Assembly: GCA_023443455.1 (NCBI GenBank)
Contig: JAEZUE010000002.1
Span: forward strand, 1-38,042
DNA length: 38,042 bases
Source: Verrucomicrobiota bacterium
GTDB taxonomy: Bacteria; Verrucomicrobiota; Verrucomicrobiia; Opitutales; Opitutaceae
Direction of reading: 5' to 3'
Positions within the stretch are counted from its first letter, which is position 1. Each line of letters begins with the position of its first letter. Under the pieces are notes generated by a model. That model was not told the DNA's origin. It was given only the letters and a program-made list of their open reading frames with translations, and ran no database searches. Made by a program: the position numbers and the translations under genes. This document shows, piece by piece, positions 7,829 through 18,577 of the stretch.

Positions 7829-8980
7829 ATGGTCGAGCCCACCCCTGATCCGCTGGAACGCACGCCTGCGCGCCGCAGGAGGCTCTACGTCGCCGGCCAG
7901 GCGGTGGGCTGGGGCCTGTGGGTTGCGGTCAACACCGGCCTGCTCTTCGCGGTGGGCGAGGTCTCGGTGGGCGGCGAGGTGATCAGCCGGGCCCCGAGCC
8001 TGCGCGACCTCGTGGTCAATTCGGTGGTCGGCTGTCTTGGGCTTTTGCTGACGCATGGCTACCGCTGGCTGATCCACCGGCGCCGATGGGTGCAGCTGCC
8101 CTGGTGGGCGCTGCTGCCCCGGGTCTTCGCGGCGTCGCTCGCGCTTGCCGTGGTCTGGATCGGTCTGATCTGGCCGTTGCAGCAGCTCATCGAGGGCACC
8201 GACGGCCAGGCGCTGCCGATCAGCCGCGCCACCCTCGCGCTGGTCAGCGTGGTCAACGGCGCGGTGGTGATGTTCATGTGGTCGGCACTCTACTTTGGAT
8301 ACCATCTGTTCGAGCGCTATCGCGGCTCGGAGATCGAGCGCTGGCGCCTGCAGAGCACCGTGAAGGAGGCGGAGCTGCGGGCGCTCAAGTCCCAGGTGAA
8401 CCCGCATTTCATCTTCAATGCGCTCAACTCGCTGCGGGCGCTCATCGAGGAGAATCCGGCCCAGGCGCGCGACGCCGTCACCCGGCTGGCGAATCTGCTG
8501 CGCTATTCGCTCAAGGCGGGCCAGCTCGAGACGGTGGCGCTGCAGGACGAGCTGCGGGTCGTGGAGGACTACCTCGCGCTCGAGCAGGTGCGCCACGAGG
8601 ACCGGCTCCGTGTGCGCACGGAGGTGGCGCCGGAGGTGGTGGCGGTGCCGGTGCCGCCGATGCTGTTGCAGACCCTGGTCGAAAACGCGGTGAAGTACGG
8701 CATCGCCCCGCGGCGCGAAGGCGGGGAGATCGGCATCGTGGCGCGTTGCGTGGACGGGCGGATGCTCCTGCAGGTCACCAATCCGGGCACTCTTGCGCTG
8801 CCTGGCGGCTCGACCGGGGTGGGCCTGCGCAACGCCGCCGACCGGCTGCGCCTGCTCTTCGGCGACCGGGCTCGGCTCTCGTTGACCGAGGCTTCGCCCG
8901 GCCTGGTCGTCGCCACCGTCGAACTGCCCACCTGCGAGCCGAAGATCCCGGCGCCGCGCCACCTTTGCTCCGTGCCATGA
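7829..8980 (+). CDS. LytS/YehU-type sensor histidine kinase (NatK-like)
   Basis: The 383-residue protein has four predicted membrane segments (about 20-43, 59-82, 91-117, 134-160). A His_kinase domain follows, with the phosphoacceptor His193 in LKSQVNPHFIFNALNSL. An HATPase region has the N box LVENAVKYG (Asn286) and the G box GVGLRNA (330-336). There is no recognisable extracytoplasmic sensor domain, so sensing probably occurs in the membrane. Its stop overlaps the start of the LytTR regulator by four bases (ATGA), so the pair is translationally coupled. The ATG at 7829 is preferred because a promoter-like TTGGCA/TACGGT lies directly upstream. Gene order with the next three genes matches natK-natR-natA-natB of Bacillus, but the signal here is unknown. 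Confidence 0.92.
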   Translation: MVEPTPDPLERTPARRRRLYVAGQAVGWGLWVAVNTGLLFAVGEVSVGGEVISRAPSLRDLVVNSVVGCLGLLLTHGYRWLIHRRRWVQLPWWALLPRVFAASLALAVVWIGLIWPLQQLIEGTDGQALPISRATLALVSVVNGAVVMFMWSALYFGYHLFERYRGSEIERWRLQSTVKEAELRALKSQVNPHFIFNALNSLRALIEENPAQARDAVTRLANLLRYSLKAGQLETVALQDELRVVEDYLALEQVRHEDRLRVRTEVAPEVVAVPVPPMLLQTLVENAVKYGIAPRREGGEIGIVARCVDGRMLLQVTNPGTLALPGGSTGVGLRNAADRLRLLFGDRARLSLTEASPGLVVATVELPTCEPKIPAPRHLCSVP

Positions 8981-9708
8981 AGACCTTGATCATCGACGAC
9001 GAACGTCTCGCCCGTTCCGAACTCCGGCGCTTGCTCGCCGCCCATCCGGAGGTGGAGGTGGTGGGCGAGGCCGCGGATGTGGAGGCGGCGCGCGGGGCGA
9101 TCGCGGGCCTGCGGCCCGACCTGATCTTCCTGGATGTGCAGATGCCCGGCGCCGACGGTTTCGAGCTGCTCGACTCGCTGGAACCCCCGGTTCCGCACGT
9201 GATCTTTGCGACCGCCTACGACGAGTTCGCGGTGAAGGCGTTCGAGTTCAACGCGCTCGACTATCTGCTCAAGCCGGTCGACCCGCAGCGTCTCGCCGCC
9301 GCGCTGGGCAAGCTGGCGGGGGCCCCGGCGTCGCCGGATTCGTGCGACGAGCGGGCGGTCCGGCCGGGGCGGCTGGAGGCGCACGACAAGGTGTTCGTGC
9401 GGCAGGGCGACCAGTGCTGGTTCGTCGAGGTGCGCACGATCCGCCTGCTGGAGAGCGAGGGCAACTACACGCGGGTGCACTTCGACGGCGCGCAGCCGCT
9501 GCTGTTCCGTTCGCTCAACGCCATGGAGGAGCGGCTCGACGAGCGCATGTTCTTCCGGGCGAACCGTCGCCAGGTCGTCAACCTCTCGTGGATCGGCAAG
9601 ATCGAGCCGTGGTTCAGCGGCGGGTTGCTCGTCCACATGAAGGACGGCCCGCGGGTCGAACTCTCCCGCCGGCAGGCCCAGGCCTTCCGGGAAAAACTGA
9701 GCCTCTGA
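8977..9708 (+). CDS. LytTR-family response regulator (NatR-like)
   Basis: The 243-residue protein has a complete receiver domain: the Asp7-Asp8 pair, phosphoacceptor Asp53 in FLDVQMPG, Thr79 and Lys99 in LLKP. A LytTR DNA-binding domain spans residues about 140-243 (DKVFVRQGDQCWFVEV, ESEGNYTRVHF, FRANRRQVVNL). It should be phosphorylated by the kinase encoded just upstream and control transcription, most simply of its own operon. The ATG at 8977 overlaps the kinase stop. LytTR proteins bind short direct repeats; I did not find a convincing pair near 7700-7830. Confidence 0.94.
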   Translation: MKTLIIDDERLARSELRRLLAAHPEVEVVGEAADVEAARGAIAGLRPDLIFLDVQMPGADGFELLDSLEPPVPHVIFATAYDEFAVKAFEFNALDYLLKPVDPQRLAAALGKLAGAPASPDSCDERAVRPGRLEAHDKVFVRQGDQCWFVEVRTIRLLESEGNYTRVHFDGAQPLLFRSLNAMEERLDERMFFRANRRQVVNLSWIGKIEPWFSGGLLVHMKDGPRVELSRRQAQAFREKLSL

Positions 9709-9721
9709 CCATGCGTATCCG

Positions 9722-10474
9722 ATGATCGAAGCCGAAGGATTGACCAAGGTGTTCCGCGACCGCCGCCGCGGCGAGATCCGCGCGGTCGACGGCCTGAGCT
9801 TCCGCGCGGAGCCGGGCCGGATCTACGGCCTGCTCGGGGCCAACGGGGCTGGCAAGACCACGGCGTTGCGCCTGCTCGCCACGCTGCTGAAGCCGACCGC
9901 GGGCGTCGCCCGCATCTGCGGGCACGACGTGGCGCGCGAGCCGGAGGCGGTGCGCCCGCGGGTGGGTTTCCTCGCGGCCAGCACCGCGCTGTACGGGCGC
10001 CTCACCGCGCGCGAGATGATCCGGTATTTCGGTCGGCTCCACGGCCTGTCGGGCGCCGTGCTCGAGGGCCGGATCGCCGGGCTGGCCGACGAGCTCGACC
10101 TGCACGACTTCCTCGACCGCCGCTGCGACAAGCTCTCGACCGGCATGAAGCAGCGCACCTCGATCGCGCGCACGCTGGTGCACGAGCCCGACGTGATGAT
10201 CTTCGACGAGCCCACCCTCGGGCTGGATGTGATGGCGGCCCGCGCGATCGTGCGCTTCGTGCGCGCGTGTCGCGAAAAGGGAAGGACGGTGGTCTATTCG
10301 ACCCACGTGATGGCGGAGGCGGAGAAGCTCTGCGACACCGTCGGGATCATCCATCAGGGGCGGCTCGTGGCCGAAGGCTCGCTCGACGAGCTGCGGGAAC
10401 GTCACGGCGAGCGGGATCTGGAGGAAATCTTCGTGCGCGCGGTCGGCGGGGAGCCGGAGCGCGGTGCCGAATAG
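9722..10474 (+). CDS. ABC transporter ATP-binding protein (NatA-like)
   Basis: The 250-residue cytoplasmic ATPase has Walker A GANGAGKT (39-46), the signature LSTGMKQR (138-145), Walker B VMIFDEPT (158-165), and the H-loop His195 in YSTHVM. It resembles the NatA/CcmA group that pairs with ABC-2 permeases for export. It begins 14 bases after the regulator stop and is followed at once by its permease gene, so the four genes form one operon. By analogy it could drive Na+ or drug efflux, or a stress response; the substrate is inferred only from gene order. Confidence 0.94.
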   Translation: MIEAEGLTKVFRDRRRGEIRAVDGLSFRAEPGRIYGLLGANGAGKTTALRLLATLLKPTAGVARICGHDVAREPEAVRPRVGFLAASTALYGRLTAREMIRYFGRLHGLSGAVLEGRIAGLADELDLHDFLDRRCDKLSTGMKQRTSIARTLVHEPDVMIFDEPTLGLDVMAARAIVRFVRACREKGRTVVYSTHVMAEAEKLCDTVGIIHQGRLVAEGSLDELRERHGERDLEEIFVRAVGGEPERGAE

Positions 10475-10490
10475 AAGGAGGAACCACATC
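10475..10490 (+). promoter_or_regulatory. Strong Shine-Dalgarno that sets the permease start
   Basis: AAGGAGG at 10475-10481, right after the ATPase stop codon, is nine bases before the ATG at 10491. It argues for that ATG over one 27 bases upstream (10464) that lies inside the ATPase gene. Such a clear site is rare in this window. Confidence 0.8.
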
Positions 10491-11705
10491 ATGTTCTGGT
10501 CGGGCGTCTGGACAGTATTTGCCAAGGAGGTGCGCGACGCGCTCCGCGACCGTCGCGCGGTCGTGTCGATGTTCGTGGTGCCGACGCTGGTGATGCCGGC
10601 GTTGCTGCTGGCGGCCGGCGTGGTGAGCGCGAAGGTCGTGCGCAAGGCGCAGGAGGAGGCCGCGCCGATCGTGGTGCTCGGCGGCGCCGACTCGCCGGAT
10701 GTGCTGGCCGCGCTGCGCGCGTCGCCGCGGCTGCGCGTGCTCCCCTCCGGGGGGGATTTCCGCCAGCTCATCGCCGACAAGCGGATACGGGCGGCGGTCG
10801 AGCTGCCGGACGGCTTCGCCGGCGCGCTGGCGGAGGGGCGCCCGGCGCAGGTGACGATCCACCACTACCAGGGCGAGCTGCGCAGCGGCATCGCGCTCGG
10901 GGAGCTGGACCGGTTCTTCCGCGACCTGCGCGAGCGCACGGTGCGGGAGCGGCTCGCGGCGCGCGGGCTGCCGGCCGGGTTGGTGGAGCCGTTCACGATC
11001 GCGCGGGAGAACGCCGCCCCGCCGGAGAAGGTCGGCGGCAACCTGCTCGGCGGCATCGTGCCCTACGTGATCGTGCTGCTCTGCTTCACCGGCGCGATGT
11101 ATCCGGCGATCGATCTCACCGCGGGCGAGAAGGAGCGCGGCACGATCGAGACGCTGCTGTGCAGCCCGGTCGACCGCACGGCGCTGGTGCTCGGCAAGTT
11201 CCTGACCGTGCTCGCGGCCTCGCTGGCCACGATGTTCTGCACGATGCTGTCGATGGGCGCCTGCCTGCTGCTCGGCGGCACGCTGTTGGCGGGGGGCGGC
11301 GGAGGGGGGGGCGGTGCCGGCGGTCTCGCGCTCTCCCTCGATCCGTTCGGCGCCGTGGGTGTGTTCGTGATGGTGCTACCGGTGGCGGTGCTCTTCTCGG
11401 CGGTGCTGCTGGCGGTGGCGTTGTTCGCCCGTTCGCACAAGGAGGCGCAGACCTACGTGTCGCCGATGGTCGTGGTGATCGTCCTGCCGGCGATGATGGG
11501 GATGCTGCCCGGCGTGGAGCTGAACGTGGGATTGGCGTGCGTGCCGATCCTCAACGTGAGCCTCGCCTGCAAGGAGATGCTCTCCGGGGTCTGGCACTGG
11601 GGCTACCTGGCGCTGATCTTCGGCTCCACGGCGGTGTATGCCGCCGCGGCGATCGCCGCGGCGGTGGCGTTGTTCAAACGCGAGTCGGTGCTGTTCCGGG
11701 CGTGA
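10491..11705 (+). CDS. ABC-2 type permease (NatB-like)
   Basis: The 404-residue membrane protein has the ABC-2 type layout: one N-terminal membrane helix (about 22-45, VPTLVMPALLLAAGVV), a large extracytoplasmic domain to about residue 180, then five or so membrane helices at about 188-400. GEKERGTIETLLCSPV is the conserved cytoplasmic coupling-helix segment of NatB/ABC-2 permeases. It should form a dimer with the NatA-like ATPase and export a substrate. An odd run of eight glycines (about residues 268-275, bases 11290-11315, G-rich DNA) lies in a loop and could be a slippage site. No related gene follows. Confidence 0.92.
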   Translation: MFWSGVWTVFAKEVRDALRDRRAVVSMFVVPTLVMPALLLAAGVVSAKVVRKAQEEAAPIVVLGGADSPDVLAALRASPRLRVLPSGGDFRQLIADKRIRAAVELPDGFAGALAEGRPAQVTIHHYQGELRSGIALGELDRFFRDLRERTVRERLAARGLPAGLVEPFTIARENAAPPEKVGGNLLGGIVPYVIVLLCFTGAMYPAIDLTAGEKERGTIETLLCSPVDRTALVLGKFLTVLAASLATMFCTMLSMGACLLLGGTLLAGGGGGGGGAGGLALSLDPFGAVGVFVMVLPVAVLFSAVLLAVALFARSHKEAQTYVSPMVVVIVLPAMMGMLPGVELNVGLACVPILNVSLACKEMLSGVWHWGYLALIFGSTAVYAAAAIAAAVALFKRESVLFRA

Positions 11706-12015
11706 CACGCCGAGCGGCCGGCGCGGTGGGCGTGCAGGGGGCGTGCACCCGGCCGAGGGGGAGGCGGTCGGCCGGGGTCACCGGGTCCGATCGGTGCCGC
11801 GCTTGGGGGCTGTCCGCAGTTCGGGATGTAAAGACAGTGTCAACATGGGGAGGGCGTCCGGTGGCGTGCGTTTTCGCAGGCGGTTTTCTGAGGCGAATTG
11901 CCGATGGGTCGTGTCGCCTTGGAATCTTCGTTTCGGGTGGCAGGTTGGGAAAACCCCGCTTGTCTTGTGCAGGCCGCGCCGTTTACCTCCTCCCCACCCA
12001 CCCCCTTTCCCTGCC
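11706..12015 (+). other. Intergenic region with candidate promoter for the coiled-coil gene
   Basis: No convincing gene lies in these 310 bases. TTGTCT (11960-11965) and TTACCT (11983-11988), 17 bases apart, form the best promoter candidate for the gene at 12016. The final 30 bases before that gene are pyrimidine-rich (CCTCCCCACCCACCCCC) and carry no Shine-Dalgarno sequence. I see no terminator for the permease operon. Confidence 0.35.
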
Positions 12016-15000
12016 TTGACCAAGAAAATTCTGATCGCCCACAGCAACCCGAAGGCGAAGCGCACTTTGACGCTGCTTCTCGCCGATGCGGGTTTCGACA
12101 TTCGTGCGACCGCGAAGGCGGCCGAGGCGGTCGAATTGGCCAAGCATGAGTTGTTCGACCTCGCCCTGGTCGAGCAGGCCCTGCGCGCACCGGATGCCGA
12201 CATGCTCGTCGCCATCCGCGGCGAGCAGCCGACGCTTCCCGTGTTCCTGATGGCCAAGGATATGGCTCTCCCGGCCATCATCCAGGCCATCCGTCTGGGC
12301 GTGGCGGATGTTTTCAACCAGCCCGAGGATTTCAAATCGATCGCGGAGCGGGCGTATGCGTTGTTGCACCCCGGCCAGCAGATGGCGGCCGATGCGCTCG
12401 GCGACATCGAGGGCCTTCCGTCGGTCGGCGGCAAGGGGTCGGCGGTGCCGCAGCAGCTCGGGGCGTTGAAGGACGACATCGCCAAACTCGCCAAGGAGCA
12501 GGGCGACTTGGCGGCCGCGACCGAGAATCTTCGTGTCGAGCGCGAGACGCTCGAGAGCGAAGTCGCGGCGCTCCAGGCCTCGCGCGATCAAGCGCAGAAG
12601 GTGGAGGCCGAGATGGCCGCGGCGCGCGCGCAACTGCAAAAGATCCAGGCGGAAGCGCAGCAGGCCCAGCAGCAGATCGCACTTTTCGAGGCGGAAAAGG
12701 CCGGACTCGACCAGGAAAAATCAGCGTTGGTCAAACAGCAGGCCGAATTGGAGAAGGCCCGCGGCAAGCACCAGCAGGATTCGGCGGCCGACAAGGCCAC
12801 GCTTCTGGAACGCGCCTCGCAGATCGAGGAGCGTCTCCACCAAGCGGAGGCCGAGCTGGCCGCCGCGAAACAGGCCGAAGCCAAGCTCGCCGCCGATCGC
12901 GAGGAGGTCTCCGCCCTCAAGGCGGCGGCCGAGAAGGCCAACGCCGAGGCTTCCCGCCTGAAGTCGGACCTCACCGCCAAGCTCGAGCGGCAGAAACAGC
13001 TCGACGAGGTGGCGGCCGAGCTCGCCAAGCGCGAGCAGGCCCTTGCGGCGGAACGCCAGCAGCTCGCCGATCTGCAGGCCGAGGCGGAGATGGTGATCGC
13101 CGAACGGGCGCAGGTGGAGAAATCCCGCGCCGAACTCGCCTCCGCCACCTCCCGGCTCAAGGAGCAGGAGTCCGCCCTCGCGGCCAACTCCAAGGGTTTC
13201 GAGGAGAAACGCCGCCAGTTGTCCGCCGAGCGCCAGCAGCTCGAGGACGAGCGGATCCAGCTCGAGGAGGAGCGCGAGGGTATCCGCCTGACCGAGACCA
13301 CGCTCGGCGAGAAGGAGAGGGCTCTCCGGGCCGAACGCACCGAACTCGACCTCAAGCTCACCCGCCTCGAACGCCTGAAGGCCCGCGAGGCGGAACTCGA
13401 TCGCCGCGACAAGCAGCTCGCGGAATCCGCGGAGGCGGTGGCGATCGAGCAGGCCGAGATCGAGAACGCCCGGCGCGAGGTCGCCGGTCTGCGCGAGGAA
13501 CAGGCCCAAGTGCGCGCCCGTGCCGAGAAACTGGAGGCAGACGCCGCCGGCCTGGCCGAGAAACAGAAGGATCTCGCCCGCCTGCAGGGGCAGCTCGATG
13601 GCGAACGGCAGGGTATGGCGCGCCAGCAGGATCTGCTGAAGGCGCAGCTCGCCCAATTGCAGGCCCAGGAGGCCGAACAGGCCGAGCAGGCCGCGGCCCT
13701 CGCCGCGGATCAGGCCGCCGTCGAGCAGCAGACCAAATTCCTCGAACAGGGCAAAGCCGCGTTGGCCAAACGGGAGGCCGAGCTCGAGGCCACCGGTGCC
13801 GCGATCGAGGCGGAGAAAGCCTCCTTGTCCAAGACCAAGAGCGAACTCGCCGCCGAACGGCAGCGGGTCGAGGCGGAGATCGCCAAGCTCGAGGAACTCA
13901 AGGTTCTCAAGGAACAGTTGGAAACGGCCTCCGAGGCGCTGACCCAACGCGAGGAGAAACTCAAGGCGGCCGAGGAGCGCCTGGTCCAGGAACAGACTCG
14001 TTTCGGCGAGATCAAGAACGCCGACGCGAAGCTCAAGCAGGACAAGTCGGCGCTGGCGTTGCGCGAAGTCGAGTTGTCCGATCGCGAGACCAAGATCGCC
14101 GAGGAGATGGCGCTGGTGGCGCAGGCCAAACGCAAGCTCGAGGAGCTGCAGAATCAGGAGAAGGCACTGCGGGAAAACGAGGCCAAGCTCGCCGAGGAAG
14201 CCAAGAAGGCCTCGCAGCGCGCCAACCAGTTGGCCGCTTCCGAAGCCGCGCTGGAAGCGGAGCAGACCCAGCTCAAGGAGACCCAGGCCAAGCTCTCGAA
14301 GGAACAGGCCGACCTGAAGGCCGCGGCCGAGGTGGCGAACACCGAGGCGGCCGATCTGGCGGCCCGCAAGGCCAAGCTGGTCGAGCAGCAGAAGGATTTC
14401 GAACAGGCCAACGCCAAGCTCGCCGCCGACCGGGCGAAATTCGCCCAGGAGGGCGCCGAGATCGAGGCCGCGAAAGTCGAACTCCAGAAACGCGAGGCCG
14501 AGATCGAGGCGGAGTCCGCGAGGATCGCCGGAGAAGCCCAGAAGCTCGCCGCCCTCGAGCAGTCGAAACGCGATTTTGAACAGGCCCGCGCCCAGTTCGA
14601 GGCCGAACAGGCCGCCGCCCAGGCCGCCCTCGAAAAGGAGCGCAATGGAGCCAAGGAGGAGTCGGCCCGCATCCAGAAACAGCGTTCCGAGCTCGAGGCG
14701 AAACTGGCCGAGCTGGAGGTGCAGGAACAGCAGCTCGCCGGTCTCGAGGAGGAGGCCGCCAAGGTACGCCGCGAATCCGAACAGCTCGCCTCGCAGCAGG
14801 CCTCGCTCGAGGAACGTGCCAACCGCCTGAAATCCTTCGAGACGGCCGCCCGCAACGAGAAGGCCCGTATTTCACAGCTGGAGGCGCTGCTGGAGAAGGA
14901 GCGCGCCGGTCTGGCCGACGAGCGCGAGCAGCTCTTCAAGCAGATCGAGGAGGAGCGCCAGCTCATCGAGCAGGAACGCGGCGACGTGCAGGCCGCGCAG

Positions 15001-16038
15001 ACGAAGCTTCGCAGCGAGACCATCAAGGTCGAAAGTCTCCGCCGTTCGCTCGCCGACCAGCAGTCCGCGCAGGAACAGCAGGCGTCGATGCTGCGTCGCC
15101 AGCGCGAGGAGCTTTCCCAGTTGGAGACGACCTTGGCGGACCAACGTGCCGATCTGGAGGCGCAGGCGGCCGAGCTCTCCGCCCGTACCGCGGCGCTCGA
15201 CCGGGAACGTTCGGAACTCGGTTCCGGGCTGATCGCGATGGGCGACTCGGCGGCGAAACGCGCCCAGTTCGACCGCGAGATCGCAACCCTCAAGGAGGAG
15301 AAGGAAGCCCTCGCGCGCCAAGCCCGCGACCTCGAGGATTCGAAGGCCGGGTTGGAGGCGAACGAGATGGAGCTCCGCGCCGCGCTCGAATCCGAACGCA
15401 AGGCCTTGGCCGCCGCGAAGGCCGAACTCGAGGCCGAGCGCAGCAAGCCGTCGACCGCTTCGGCTTCGCCCGACGAGCTCAAGCAGCTCGAGGGTCTCAA
15501 GGCCCAGATCCAGATGCAGGAGGCCCGCCTCAAGGAGGAGCGCCGGGTGTTCGAGTCCGAGCAGCTCAAGCTTCGCGAAAACGCCGAGCAGGTGGAACGC
15601 GAGCGCCAGGAACTGCTGCAGGACATCGAGTCCTGGCAGATCCAGGAGTCGAATCTCAAGGGCTACGAGGAACGCCTTCGCAAGCAGCAGGCCCAGCTCG
15701 AGGCGGAGAAGGTGACGCTGCAGAAGCGCGCCGCCGCCGCCCCGGCCGCCGCCGCAGCGGGCGAGGAGAAAGTGCGTGCCGGTTGGGAACAGCTCAACAA
15801 GGCCACCGCCGCGCTCGAGTCCGAACGCAAGAACTTCGAAAACGAGATGCTCGCGCTGCAGGAGCAGGGTCGGATGCTCAAACAGCAGGAGGAACGGATC
15901 CGCGCGCAGGCGGCCAAGCTCGACGTCGACCAGAAGAAGTTCCAGGACATGCTCGCCCAACTCGCCGACGGCGAAGCCGCGACCGCGGGCGGCGAGCAGA
16001 AGAGCGCCAAGAGCCTCTTCAAGTTCGGCAAAAAGTAG
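12016..16038 (+). CDS. Degenerate receiver domain fused to a giant coiled coil
   Basis: The 1340-residue protein starts at TTG 12016, which makes KKILIAHSNPKAKRTL the first strand of a CheY-like domain (about 1-125). The signature residues are lost: His9-Ser10 replace the acidic pair, Glu53 (ALVEQAL) sits where the phosphorylated Asp should be, and Gln replaces the conserved Lys before Pro (VFNQPED). It is thus a pseudo-receiver, possibly locked in an active-like state by Glu. Residues about 155-1330 are Glu/Ala/Lys/Gln/Leu heptads with few breaks (an Ala/Pro segment near 1242-1256), long enough for a rod well over 100 nm if continuous. There is no membrane segment or signal peptide. The tail is basic (SLFKFGKK). 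It is transcribed alone and closed by a terminator. A cytoskeletal or scaffold role is an inference. Confidence 0.88.
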   Translation: MTKKILIAHSNPKAKRTLTLLLADAGFDIRATAKAAEAVELAKHELFDLALVEQALRAPDADMLVAIRGEQPTLPVFLMAKDMALPAIIQAIRLGVADVFNQPEDFKSIAERAYALLHPGQQMAADALGDIEGLPSVGGKGSAVPQQLGALKDDIAKLAKEQGDLAAATENLRVERETLESEVAALQASRDQAQKVEAEMAAARAQLQKIQAEAQQAQQQIALFEAEKAGLDQEKSALVKQQAELEKARGKHQQDSAADKATLLERASQIEERLHQAEAELAAAKQAEAKLAADREEVSALKAAAEKANAEASRLKSDLTAKLERQKQLDEVAAELAKREQALAAERQQLADLQAEAEMVIAERAQVEKSRAELASATSRLKEQESALAANSKGFEEKRRQLSAERQQLEDERIQLEEEREGIRLTETTLGEKERALRAERTELDLKLTRLERLKAREAELDRRDKQLAESAEAVAIEQAEIENARREVAGLREEQAQVRARAEKLEADAAGLAEKQKDLARLQGQLDGERQGMARQQDLLKAQLAQLQAQEAEQAEQAAALAADQAAVEQQTKFLEQGKAALAKREAELEATGAAIEAEKASLSKTKSELAAERQRVEAEIAKLEELKVLKEQLETASEALTQREEKLKAAEERLVQEQTRFGEIKNADAKLKQDKSALALREVELSDRETKIAEEMALVAQAKRKLEELQNQEKALRENEAKLAEEAKKASQRANQLAASEAALEAEQTQLKETQAKLSKEQADLKAAAEVANTEAADLAARKAKLVEQQKDFEQANAKLAADRAKFAQEGAEIEAAKVELQKREAEIEAESARIAGEAQKLAALEQSKRDFEQARAQFEAEQAAAQAALEKERNGAKEESARIQKQRSELEAKLAELEVQEQQLAGLEEEAAKVRRESEQLASQQASLEERANRLKSFETAARNEKARISQLEALLEKERAGLADEREQLFKQIEEERQLIEQERGDVQAAQTKLRSETIKVESLRRSLADQQSAQEQQASMLRRQREELSQLETTLADQRADLEAQAAELSARTAALDRERSELGSGLIAMGDSAAKRAQFDREIATLKEEKEALARQARDLEDSKAGLEANEMELRAALESERKALAAAKAELEAERSKPSTASASPDELKQLEGLKAQIQMQEARLKEERRVFESEQLKLRENAEQVERERQELLQDIESWQIQESNLKGYEERLRKQQAQLEAEKVTLQKRAAAAPAAAAAGEEKVRAGWEQLNKATAALESERKNFENEMLALQEQGRMLKQQEERIRAQAAKLDVDQKKFQDMLAQLADGEAATAGGEQKSAKSLFKFGKK

Positions 16039-16065
16039 GGCGCGCCCACAACTTCGGGTTATTCC

Positions 16066-16095
16066 AAGGCGGGCCGAGTGCCCGCCTTTCTTGTA
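16066..16095 (+). terminator. Rho-independent terminator
   Basis: A nine-base stem AAGGCGGGC/GCCCGCCTT with a five-base loop (16066-16088) is followed by TTCTTGT. It lies 28 bases after the stop of the coiled-coil gene and ends that transcript. Confidence 0.85.
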
Positions 16096-16156
16096 TCCTC
16101 CGGTCGGTCGCCGCGTTGGGGTTGTGATCGGTGGGGCGCTCGCTTCTTTGCCGCGA

Positions 16157-18253
<2,097 letters not shown>

Positions 18254-18277
18254 ATCGCCGTGCGGGCCAGTGCGGGA

Positions 18278-18313
18278 TTGCTCCGGGCAGGGGCGTTGTC
18301 AGATACCTTGGCC
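18278..18313 (+). promoter_or_regulatory. Candidate leaderless promoter of slyX
   Basis: TTGCTC starts at 18278, exactly 36 bases before the ATG, and GATACC (18302-18307) lies in the -10 position with an 18-base spacer. Only six bases separate it from the ATG. The same TTGCTCCGG word at the same distance precedes the lipoprotein gene at 19339. Confidence 0.45.
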
Positions 18314-18520
18314 ATGGCAGACAATTTGGCCGAACGCCTCGCCGACCTGGAAGTGCGCTATGCGTTTCTCGAGAAACACGTCGGGGAACAGGATCGGGCC
18401 ATGCTCGAGATGGCGGACAGGCTCGACCGCATCGAGGCCCGGCTGCGCCTGGTGGGCGAGCGGGTGGAGCAGGGCGGAGGTGCCCCGATGCCGGCGGACG
18501 AACGCCCGCCCCACTATTGA
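18314..18520 (+). CDS. slyX: SlyX family protein
   Basis: This 68-residue protein is a short coiled coil (ERLADLEVRYAFLEKHV, then RIEARLRLVGERV) ending in the PPHY tail that marks SlyX proteins, so the full length is present. SlyX has no well-defined function in other bacteria. The ATG at 18314 gives the family N terminus; an upstream in-frame start at 18260 would add 18 residues and is not supported. It is followed 57 bases later by a glycosyltransferase. Confidence 0.9.
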   Translation: MADNLAERLADLEVRYAFLEKHVGEQDRAMLEMADRLDRIEARLRLVGERVEQGGGAPMPADERPPHY

Positions 18521-18577
18521 GCGAGCGCCGCGAAGGTTGCGACTCGCCAAGGTTTCGACCGGCTCCAAAGTCGCGAA

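Noticed and set aside
12721..15659. Long minus-strand frames opposite the coiled-coil gene
   Set aside because: They are Leu/Gly- or Ser/Arg-rich antisense products of a repetitive coiled-coil gene and have no start signals or motifs.
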